The notes below the pieces were generated by a model. It saw nothing but the letters and a program-made list of their open reading frames with translations, had not been told where the DNA came from and made no database searches. Positions 1 to 4,873 of a stretch of 7,029 nt of DNA are shown here, piece after piece. The position numbers were made by a program, and so were the translations under genes. The stretch spans positions 2,639-9,667 of the forward strand of contig VBAO01000105.1 of assembly GCA_005883865.1 (NCBI GenBank), written 5' to 3'. Position 1 is the stretch's first letter. Every line of letters starts with the position of its first letter. The DNA is from Candidatus Segetimicrobium genomatis. Its GTDB lineage: Bacteria > Sysuimicrobiota > Sysuimicrobiia > Sysuimicrobiales > Segetimicrobiaceae.

Positions 1-726
1 AGCTTCGCGAACGTCTGCATCTACCGGTTGCCCCGCCAGGAATCGGTGGTCTGGCCCGGTTCGCACTGCCCCCACTGCGCGGCCCCGATCGCGTGGTACG
101 ATAACATCCCGCTCCTGAGCTTCGTCCTCCTCCGCGGGCGGTGCCGGCGGTGCGCGGCCCCGATCAGCTGGCGCTACCCCGTCGTCGAGGCGCTGACCGC
201 GGCGCTCTTTGTGCAGAGCATCGCCGCCTTCGGTCCGAGCCTGCGGGCCGTCCAGAGCATGGTCCTCGGAACGCTCCTGATCATCGTGTTCTTCGTCGAC
301 CTCGACCACTTCATCATTCCGAACCGCGTGACGTACCCGGGGACCGTGGTCGGGCTCCTGTTCACCGCCGCGCTGTCCGGCTGGCGCCCCGCGGCGGGCG
401 CCGCCGCCACGGCCGCGGCGCTCGGGGGGGCGTTCGTGCTGATCAACGTCGTGAGCGCGCGGTTGCTCGGCGAGGAAGGGATGGGTCTGGGGGATGCGAA
501 GCTCGCGGCGATGATCGGGGCGTTCTTGGGGTGGCCGAACGGCGCGGTGGCGATCCTCCTGGGCGTGTTTCTCGGAGGCGCCGTCGGCGTGTGCCTCCTT
601 GCCCTCCGTCTCAAAGGACGCCGGGAGCACATCCCATTCGGCCCGGCGCTCGCGGCCGGTGCGCTCGGCGCGATGTGGTGGGGCCCGGGCCTGCTGCACT
701 GGTACCTCGGCCGGGTGATGCTGTGA
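1..726 (+). CDS. pilD: Type IV prepilin peptidase / N-methyltransferase, 5' end missing
   Basis: Membrane aspartyl protease that cleaves the leader of type IV pilins or pseudopilins at the cytoplasmic face and methylates the new N-terminus. The frame is open from base 1 (SFANVCIYRLP), which is the normal start region of the family, so only roughly 10-15 residues are missing; the TTG at 28 is internal, not the start. In the 241 visible residues, the N-terminal A24-type domain has two CxxC pairs (C23/C26 and C48/C51), a likely zinc site. The catalytic aspartates lie in VDLDHFIIPN (D100/D102) and in GMGLGDAKL (D165), the GxGD signature. Hydrophobic segments at about 62-80, 84-100, 112-126, 133-152, 168-201 and 213-235 fit a polytopic enzyme, and IPFGPALAAG near the end is typical. 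It could equally be called gspO or comC; which pilus or secretion system it serves cannot be told here. The stop overlaps the next start. Confidence 0.95.
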   Translation, partial: SFANVCIYRLPRQESVVWPGSHCPHCAAPIAWYDNIPLLSFVLLRGRCRRCAAPISWRYPVVEALTAALFVQSIAAFGPSLRAVQSMVLGTLLIIVFFVDLDHFIIPNRVTYPGTVVGLLFTAALSGWRPAAGAAATAAALGGAFVLINVVSARLLGEEGMGLGDAKLAAMIGAFLGWPNGAVAILLGVFLGGAVGVCLLALRLKGRREHIPFGPALAAGALGAMWWGPGLLHWYLGRVML

Positions 727-1538
727 TCGCGGGTCCGAGGCGGGCGTGGCGCGCCGGGGTGGCCGTCCTGGCGATCCTCGGTGCGGCGGCCCGCCCGAGT
801 GCGGCGCCCGCGGCCGGGCTCGAGACGTGGATGACGCAGGGCGAGGCGCACTATCGCTCGGGCGCGCTGCTGGAGGCCGAGCGGGCCTTTGGCCGGGCGG
901 CCGCCGCGGCGCCCTACCAGGCCCGGCCCGCGCTGTGGATGGGGGCGGTCGAGGTCGCGCGCGGCAACCGAGCCGCCGCGGTGGTCTGGTTCACGGAGGC
1001 CCTCCGCCGGCATCCCACGGCCGCGGAACAGGGCTGCGCCGCCGTGTGGCTCGGCATGCTCGGGATCGAGGTGGACCGCCCTCGATGGCTCGTGCGGACG
1101 CCCGAGGAGTACGCGGTCTTCATGCGCGCCGCCAACCCGACGCTCTCCCAGGGTCAGGCGCGCTGGCTCGGCGCGGCGGTGCTCGATGCGGCCGCCCGGT
1201 ACCACCTGGATCCGCGGATCCTGACCTCGGTGATCTATGTCGAGAGCCGGTTCAACCATCAGACGATTTCCTCGGTGGGGGCCACGGGGCTGGGGCAGCT
1301 CATGCCCGACACCGCGGAGGGACTCGGCGTGGATCCCCGCGACCCACTGCAGAATCTGTACGGTGCGGCCTGGCTGCTGCGGCTCCACCTGGATGCGTTC
1401 CACAACCTCCCGCTTGCGCTGGCCGCGTACAACGCGGGGACCGCGGCCGTGCGCCGATGGGGAGGGATCCCTCCGTACGCGGAGACCCAGTGGTACGTCT
1501 GGGCGGTGCTCTGGGTGTACGACGGGCTCCGCACCTAG
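723..1538 (+). CDS. Exported TPR-containing lytic transglycosylase (SLT domain)
   Basis: Predicted to cleave peptidoglycan glycan strands between MurNAc and GlcNAc, giving 1,6-anhydroMurNAc ends, outside the cytoplasmic membrane. The 271-residue product starts at a GTG that overlaps the prepilin peptidase stop (GTGA), so translation is probably coupled; the same frame is open further upstream, but that part is only a shadow of the peptidase gene. Residues 1-31 look like a signal peptide (R6, R7, R10, then AGVAVLAILGAAA, cleavage near the AxA-like A28-A31). Residues 34-116 form TPR-like helices (GEAHYRSGALLEAERAF; ARGNRAAAVVWFTEALRRHP). The SLT domain spans about 160-265: catalytic Glu174 in VESRF, GLGQLMP at 189-195, AYNAG at 235-239, and a closing IPPYAETQWYV. 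Pairing with a prepilin peptidase suggests local wall opening for a pilus or pseudopilus, but that is inferred from position only. General wall turnover is the alternative. Confidence 0.93.
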   Translation: MIAGPRRAWRAGVAVLAILGAAARPSAAPAAGLETWMTQGEAHYRSGALLEAERAFGRAAAAAPYQARPALWMGAVEVARGNRAAAVVWFTEALRRHPTAAEQGCAAVWLGMLGIEVDRPRWLVRTPEEYAVFMRAANPTLSQGQARWLGAAVLDAAARYHLDPRILTSVIYVESRFNHQTISSVGATGLGQLMPDTAEGLGVDPRDPLQNLYGAAWLLRLHLDAFHNLPLALAAYNAGTAAVRRWGGIPPYAETQWYVWAVLWVYDGLRT

Positions 1539-1555
1539 CGGGCCCGGCGGAAAAT

Positions 1556-1590
1556 GCAACGAGGCCGGGAGGAGGATCCGGCCTCGTTGC
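1556..1590. terminator. Strong hairpin after the transglycosylase gene, possible terminator
   Basis: GCAACGAGGCCGG (1556-1568) pairs perfectly with CCGGCCTCGTTGC (1578-1590), a 13-bp stem with a 9-nt loop, 17 bp after the transglycosylase stop. Its position fits the end of that operon. The + strand continues with TACTTAAG, which is not a U-run, so intrinsic termination in that direction may be weak. On the - strand the stem is followed by ATTTTCC, a better but short U-run. Confidence 0.6.
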
Positions 1591-1664
1591 TACTTAAGAG
1601 CGGGGTGGTGATGGACCACGTGCGGCTATCGATTTCATGATACGGACCATGGCGCCTCGTGTCA

Positions 1665-1688
1665 ATGGAAGTCTCGAAGAGATTCCAT
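1665..1688. repeat. Near-perfect inverted repeat upstream of the DUF1292 promoter
   Basis: ATGGAA (1665-1670) pairs with TTCCAT (1683-1688), and the inner TCTC (1672-1675) pairs with GAGA (1679-1682) around a GAA loop, with a single bulged G at 1671. This makes a 10-bp stem ending 11 bp before the -35 box. No U-run follows, so it is not an obvious intrinsic terminator. As DNA it could be a dyad operator, but I recognise no regulator family from it. Confidence 0.5.
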
Positions 1689-1699
1689 GGATGATCGCG

Positions 1700-1728
1700 T
1701 TGACACTCCCTGCCGCCGATGTTAGACT
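1700..1728 (+). promoter_or_regulatory. Sigma-70 type promoter for the DUF1292-yqeG-M24-efp operon
   Basis: TTGACA at 1700-1705, a 17-bp spacer, and TAGACT at 1723-1728: a perfect -35 box, ideal spacing and a five-out-of-six -10 box (TATAAT). It lies in the least GC-rich part of the window. Transcription would start near 1735, giving a leader of roughly 57 nt before the TTG start at 1792. Confidence 0.78.
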
Positions 1729-1775
1729 CTTCTTGCTTTCACGCCCGCGTGTGGGGCGCATGGCGAAGATCGGGC

Positions 1776-1790
1776 AAGGGGGTATCCCCC
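1776..1790 (+). promoter_or_regulatory. Ribosome binding site inside a small perfect inverted repeat
   Basis: AAGGGGGT (1776-1783) resembles the consensus AAGGAGGT and sits 8 nt before the TTG at 1792, which supports that start. The same bases form GGGGG-TAT-CCCCC (1778-1790), a 5-bp all-GC stem with a 3-nt loop ending one base before the start codon. If the stem forms in the mRNA, it would hide the binding site and lower translation of the first gene of the operon. Confidence 0.55.
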
Positions 1791-1791
1791 G

Positions 1792-2085
1792 TTGGGCGGC
1801 GAAGAGGACGTCGTAAAGTTGCTCGATGAGGACGGGGTCGAGCACGAATTCAGCGTGGTCGACGTCCTCGAGGTGGATCAGCGGCGCTACGCCGTCCTGC
1901 AGCCGGTGGTGGGGGGAGAGGAATCGGAGACCGCGGTGATCTTCCGCATGGAGGATGACACGCTCGTCACGATCGAGGACGACGCTGAGTTCGAGCGGGT
2001 CCGGCAGGCGTTCGAGGCGGTGGACATAGAGGCGCCCGGCGATCATCCGGTTCCAACCGAGGGCCAGAGCGAGCCTTCCCACTGA
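1792..2085 (+). CDS. DUF1292 family protein (YrzB-like), TTG start
   Basis: A 97-residue acidic protein of unknown biochemical role. The family is recognised from EEDVVKLLDEDGVEHEFSV near the N-terminus, then DVLEVDQRRYAVLQP (24-38) and AVIFRMEDDTLVTIEDDAEFERVRQAFE (49-76), the usual order of conserved blocks in DUF1292 proteins, which are common in Bacillota and about this long. No ATG or GTG in this frame lies close upstream, and the first internal ATG would cut away half of the family domain. The TTG at 1792, 8 nt after AAGGGGGT, is therefore the best start. A weak start codon together with an occluded binding site suggests low or regulated expression. The gene is followed after 22 bp by the YqeG-type phosphatase gene. 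The last 20 residues are outside the conserved part and low in hydrophobicity. A soluble cytoplasmic location is inferred from the lack of any signal or membrane segment. Confidence 0.87.
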   Translation: MGGEEDVVKLLDEDGVEHEFSVVDVLEVDQRRYAVLQPVVGGEESETAVIFRMEDDTLVTIEDDAEFERVRQAFEAVDIEAPGDHPVPTEGQSEPSH

Positions 2086-2107
2086 TCGCCGGGCAGGCAG
2101 GTGATGT

Positions 2108-2605
2108 GTGCTCCGGTGGCTGCGGCCGGCCTCACAGGTCCCGACGGTCGTTGATATCGACCTGATCGCCCTTCAGACCCGCGGCATCCGCGGGATCATC
2201 CTGGATCTGGACAATACCATCGTCCCCTGGGGCACCCGTGAGGTCAGCCCCCTGCTCACCGGGTGGATCTCCCGCGCCCAGAACGCCGGCCTCCGGCTGT
2301 GCATCGTGAGCAACAACATGGGGGCCCGCGTCACGGGGATCGCGGCCGCGCTCGGGCTGCCCATCGTGACCGGGGCGCTCAAGCCCCGGCGGAAGGCGCT
2401 TCGCCGCGCGCTGTCCGTGATGGGCACGACGCCGGAGGCGACCGCCCTCGTCGGCGATCAGCTGCTGACGGACATCCTGGGAGGGAACCGGCTCGGCGTG
2501 CACACGATCCTCGTGCGCCCGCAGGCCCGCCGCGAGTTCGTGGGCACCCGCCTGGCGCGGTTGGTCGAGCGTCTCCTGCTCCGCGGGGGGCCGGTGAGCC
2601 GATGA
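2108..2605 (+). CDS. yqeG: YqeG-family HAD (subfamily IIIA) phosphatase
   Basis: A 165-residue cytoplasmic phosphohydrolase of the haloacid dehalogenase superfamily; the physiological substrate is not established. All four HAD motifs are visible: DLDNT at 33-37 (nucleophile D33, acid/base D35), S68 in CIVSNN, K92 in GALKP, and GDQLLTDILGGN at 116-127 (D117 and D122 for Mg2+). The short length, without an inserted cap domain, fits class IIIA and the YqeG family, as does the opening LRPASQVPTVVDIDLIALQTRGIRGIILDLDNT. The start is the GTG at 2108, preceded by a purine-rich stretch (GGCAGGCAGGTGATGT); the nearby ATG and GTG codons are in other frames. The gene lies 22 bp after the DUF1292 gene and overlaps the next gene by 4 bp (ATGA). 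In Bacillus, yqeG precedes yqeH and aroE; that arrangement is not kept here. Confidence 0.92.
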   Translation: MLRWLRPASQVPTVVDIDLIALQTRGIRGIILDLDNTIVPWGTREVSPLLTGWISRAQNAGLRLCIVSNNMGARVTGIAAALGLPIVTGALKPRRKALRRALSVMGTTPEATALVGDQLLTDILGGNRLGVHTILVRPQARREFVGTRLARLVERLLLRGGPVSR

Positions 2606-3696
2606 CGCTCGAGGTGAGCCGCGCCGCGCGCACGCACCTGGATCGCGCCCGCTCACTCGTCGCGGCCTCCAACATCGACGCGCTCCTGATCCTGAAGACC
2701 GAGAACCGGCGGTACGCGACCGGGTTCACCGGGTCGGCCGGCCTGGCGCTCGTCACCAGGACGGAGGAGTTGCTCGCGGTGGATTTCCGCTACGAAGAGC
2801 AGGCCGCCGCGGAAGCGCCCGGGTGCACCCTCCTCCGCGGGGGGCGGGATCCGCTCGGGGCGCTCGCCGCCGCCCTGGCCGGGCGGGGGATCTCCCGGAT
2901 CGGCTTTGAGGCCGAGTTCGTCCCCTTCGCCCAGGTGGCCCGGCTGCGGGAGAAGCTCGGCCCGGCGGACCTGGTTCCCCTGAGCGACGTCGACCGGCTG
3001 CGCTGGGTCAAGGATCCGGCGGAGGTCGCCGCGATCTCCCGCGCGGTCGAGATCGCCGACGCGGCGTACGAGCGGGTGCTCGGCGTGTTGCGGCCCGGGC
3101 TCTCCGAGCGAGACGCCGCGGTGGAGCTGGAGACGTTCATGCGTCGGGGTGGCGCGGACCGGGTGGCGTTCGACAGCGTGCTCGCCAGCGGCCCGCGGTC
3201 GGCCCTCCCGCACGGCCGGCCGACCGACCGGATCATCGGTCCCGGGGACCTCGTGACCCTCGACTTCGGGGCGATGTGGGGCGGGTACTGCTCCGACTGC
3301 ACCCGGACCGTCGTCCTCGGGAGCGCCGACGAGCAACAGCGCCGCGTCTACGGCGTGGTCCTGGACGCGCAGCGCTGGGCGCTCGAGATGATCCGGGCCG
3401 GGGTGCCGTGCCGGGACGTGGATGCGCGCGCGCGCGCCGTGATCGCCGATGCGGGGTACGGCGCCGCGTTCGGGCACTCGCTTGGCCACGGCGTCGGGCT
3501 CGAGGTGCACGAGGGCCCGCGCCTCGCGCCCCAGGAGGAAGCCGTGCTGGAACCCGGCATGGTCCTCACCGTCGAGCCGGGGATCTACCTCCCCGGGTGG
3601 GGCGGGGTGCGGATCGAGGATACCGTCGTCGTGACCGAAGACGGATGCCGCATTCTCACGCGGGCCCCGAAGGAGTTCCGGGTCCTTCCCGTGTGA
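2602..3696 (+). CDS. Xaa-Pro aminopeptidase-type M24 metallopeptidase
   Basis: A 364-residue cytoplasmic dinuclear-metal peptidase that probably removes the residue before an N-terminal proline or splits X-Pro dipeptides. The N-terminal creatinase-like domain covers about 8-130 (NIDALLILKTENRRYATGFTGSAG) and the pita-bread catalytic domain about 138-360. The five expected metal ligands are all present: D221 (TLDFGA), D232 (SDCTRT), H296 (GHSLGHGVG), E325 (TVEPGIY) and E339 (RIED); H204 (LPHGRP) and H303 (VHEGP) fit the usual active-site histidines. ATG at 2602 overlaps the yqeG stop and follows GGTGAG; the frame is open far upstream, but only as a shadow of yqeG. A gene of this family just before efp matches the arrangement in many Bacillota (yqhT-efp in B. 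subtilis). Aminopeptidase (PepP-like) and prolidase (PepQ-like) specificities cannot be separated from motifs alone; the short N-domain favours the YqhT/PepP-like group. Confidence 0.93.
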   Translation: MTLEVSRAARTHLDRARSLVAASNIDALLILKTENRRYATGFTGSAGLALVTRTEELLAVDFRYEEQAAAEAPGCTLLRGGRDPLGALAAALAGRGISRIGFEAEFVPFAQVARLREKLGPADLVPLSDVDRLRWVKDPAEVAAISRAVEIADAAYERVLGVLRPGLSERDAAVELETFMRRGGADRVAFDSVLASGPRSALPHGRPTDRIIGPGDLVTLDFGAMWGGYCSDCTRTVVLGSADEQQRRVYGVVLDAQRWALEMIRAGVPCRDVDARARAVIADAGYGAAFGHSLGHGVGLEVHEGPRLAPQEEAVLEPGMVLTVEPGIYLPGWGGVRIEDTVVVTEDGCRILTRAPKEFRVLPV

Positions 3697-3747
3697 TCCG
3701 GTGACAGGCTCCCAGGGCCCCAGGGCACTCCCGAGAGGTGATTCGGT

Positions 3748-4308
3748 GTGATCTCCAGCAACGACTTCCGTCCGGGCGTCCACGTCCTGCTCGACGGCGA
3801 AGTGTACGTCATCGTGGCCTCGGAACACTCGAAGGTCGCGATGAGACACGGTCTGGTCAGGGCCAAGGTTCGGAACACGAAGACGGGGGCGACGACGGAG
3901 CGGACGTTCCGCGGGGGCGAACGGGTGCCGCTCGTGCACCTCGAGCGCAAGACGATGCAGTATCTGTACACCACCGGCGACGAGTACATCGTGATGGACA
4001 AGACCACGTTCGAGCAGTTGTCGCTCCCGCGCGCCCTGCTCGGGGATGCGGTGCGGTTTCTCACCGAGAACATGGACGTCACGGTCGTCTTCCACGACGA
4101 GACGCCGATCGGCGTGGAATTGCCGACCGCGGTGGACCTGCGCGTCACCGAAACCGCCCCCGGGTTTCGGGGAGATACGGTGAGCGGGGGCAGCAAACCG
4201 GCCACGCTCGAAACCGGGGCCGTGGTGCAGGTGCCCCTGTTCGTCACGGCCGGTGAGGTGGTCCGGATCGACACCCGCACGGGGACCTACCTCGAGCGCG
4301 TTCGGTGA
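3748..4308 (+). CDS. efp: Translation elongation factor P with an atypical tip loop
   Basis: EF-P enters the ribosome beside the P-site tRNA and relieves stalling at consecutive prolines. The 186-residue product has normal length and all three beta-barrel domains: MISSNDFRPGVHVLLDGE at the start, RKTMQYLYTTGDEYIVMD at 67-84, and the C-terminal signature GDTVSGGSKPATLETGAVVQVPLFV at 142-166. The start is a GTG, with AGAGGTGAT (3734-3742) as a strong ribosome binding site. The oddity is the domain I tip. Where most EF-Ps read HVKPGKG, with lysine (or arginine) 32 contacting the tRNA CCA end and often modified, this one reads H27-S-K-V-A-M-R-H-G35. An ungapped alignment gives V30, A31, M32 and R33, so residue 32 is methionine; a one-residue shift would make R33 the functional basic residue. 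The length is unchanged, so a frameshift error is unlikely. It lies 51 bp after the M24 peptidase gene, probably in the same transcript. Confidence 0.96.
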   Translation: MISSNDFRPGVHVLLDGEVYVIVASEHSKVAMRHGLVRAKVRNTKTGATTERTFRGGERVPLVHLERKTMQYLYTTGDEYIVMDKTTFEQLSLPRALLGDAVRFLTENMDVTVVFHDETPIGVELPTAVDLRVTETAPGFRGDTVSGGSKPATLETGAVVQVPLFVTAGEVVRIDTRTGTYLERVR

Positions 4309-4311
4309 GCC

Positions 4312-4342
4312 ATCGGGCCCCGCTCCGCCGGGCCCGCCCGAT
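4312..4342 (+). terminator. Possible terminator hairpin after efp
   Basis: Two overlapping stems are possible just after the efp stop: CGGGCCC (4314-4320) with GGGCCCG (4330-4336), 7 bp around a 9-nt loop, or ATCGGGC (4312-4318) with GCCCGAT (4336-4342). CCTCGTTT follows, with only three Ts in a row, so the terminator call is weak. The location between efp and the next promoter supports it. Confidence 0.4.
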
Positions 4343-4348
4343 CCTCGT

Positions 4349-4378
4349 TTGCGCGGGTCGGAACACGTATGCTAAGAT
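4349..4378 (+). promoter_or_regulatory. Probable extended -10 promoter for rpsO-pnp
   Basis: TGC-TAAGAT (4370-4378) is an extended -10 element with a good -10 hexamer. TTGCGC at 4349-4354 can serve as a -35 box at 18-bp spacing. Transcription would begin near 4385, leaving a leader of about 155 nt before rpsO. Confidence 0.6.
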
Positions 4379-4393
4379 GAAGTGACGTATCGC

Positions 4394-4531
4394 GGCAGGG
4401 CGGGCGCAACCGGGCGCGGTGCCCGGTGTGCCTGCCCGTGCCCCGGATAGGGGTACGCGGCGGGGACGTCTGCAGCTCCGGCGGCGTCCCGGCCGCGGCG
4501 TGAATGCCCCGGGGGCCGGGCACAGGAGGTG
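4394..4531 (+). promoter_or_regulatory. Structured GC-rich leader of rpsO, candidate S15-responsive region
   Basis: Several stems can be drawn by eye. ACCGGGC (4409-4415) pairs with GCCCGGT (4421-4427), flanked by GGCAGG (4394-4399) and CCTGCC (4431-4436). GTGCCCC (4438-4444) pairs with GGGGTAC (4450-4456, one G-U). GGGACGTC (4463-4470) pairs with GGCGTCCC (4483-4490, one U-G). CCCGGCC (4488-4494) pairs with GGCCGGG (4514-4520). The last two share 4488-4490, so they exclude each other, and the last ends 3 nt before the ribosome binding site AGGAGGTG (4524-4531). In several bacteria S15 represses its own mRNA by binding such leaders, through unrelated structures. Function here is inferred; GC-rich sequence makes some chance pairing expected. 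Confidence 0.4.
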
Positions 4532-4539
4532 GGAGCCGG

Positions 4540-4812
4540 ATGGAACTTGGAAACGAGACGGCGCGGCCGGTGACCGTGAACGAGTTTCAGCGGCACCCGA
4601 AGGATACCGGGTCTCCGGACGTGCAGATCGCCCGCCTGACCACCCGCATCAATCACCTGAGCGACCATTTGAGCGCGCACAAGAACGACTTTCATTCCCG
4701 CCGGGGATTGCTGCGGATGGTCGGCCAGCGGCGGCGCCTCCTCATCTACCTCAGCACGCACGCGGTGGAGCGGTACCGCGCGATTGTCGATCGGCTCGGC
4801 TTGCGGCGGTAG
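4540..4812 (+). CDS. rpsO: 30S ribosomal protein S15
   Basis: Primary binder of the 16S rRNA central domain, needed early in assembly of the small-subunit platform together with S6 and S18. The 90-residue product has the full family pattern: FQRHPKDTGSPDVQIARLTTRINHLSDHL, then HKNDFHSRRGLLRMVGQRRRLLIYL and ERYRAIVDRLGLRR at the C-terminus. DTGSPDVQ and HSRRGLLRMVGQRRRLL carry the rRNA-contacting positions of the family. ATG at 4540 follows AGGAGGTG (4524-4531) with 8-nt spacing and gives the usual length. An in-frame ATG at 4504 would add 12 residues (MPRGPGTGGGSR) and place the binding site inside the gene, so it is rejected. The first residues (MELGNETARPVTVNE) are more divergent than the rest, as is common in this family. 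pnp follows after 61 bp, the widely conserved rpsO-pnp order, so the two are probably co-transcribed from the promoter near 4349-4378. Confidence 0.97.
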   Translation: MELGNETARPVTVNEFQRHPKDTGSPDVQIARLTTRINHLSDHLSAHKNDFHSRRGLLRMVGQRRRLLIYLSTHAVERYRAIVDRLGLRR

Positions 4813-4873
4813 CACAGAACACCCCCACGCCGGCGGCGCCCAAAGGGACGCGGGCGAGAAGGAGGACGGCGCA

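Noticed and set aside
445..447. Possible concern that the PNPase phosphate loop reads STS instead of SSS (protein residues 445-447)
   Set aside because: As I recall, NGSTS occurs in B. subtilis and actinobacterial PNPases, so it is a normal variant. The coordinates given here are residue numbers; the codons lie at 6206-6214.
174..1559. 461-codon open frame on the minus strand opposite the prepilin peptidase and transglycosylase genes
   Set aside because: It spans two genes with intact catalytic motifs on the other strand; its composition is that of a GC-rich shadow.
1594..2082. 162-codon minus-strand frame across the DUF1292 gene and the gap before it
   Set aside because: The DUF1292 match is clear on the + strand and a + strand promoter lies within this frame; no family is recognisable in the minus product. 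Its end beside a hairpin is kept only as a low-interest finding.
2263..2601. Upstream in-frame extension of the M24 peptidase
   Set aside because: The extension lies inside yqeG in another frame, has Arg/Pro-rich shadow composition, and the ATG at 2602 gives the normal family N-terminus.
3711..3725. Two copies of CCCAGGG in the gap between the M24 peptidase and efp genes
   Set aside because: Only two short copies, GC-rich and easily due to chance; no sign of a longer array or attachment site.
2653..4095. 480-codon open frame on the minus strand opposite the M24 peptidase and efp genes
   Set aside because: It covers two clearly identified + strand genes and the gap between them, with low-complexity composition and no motif.
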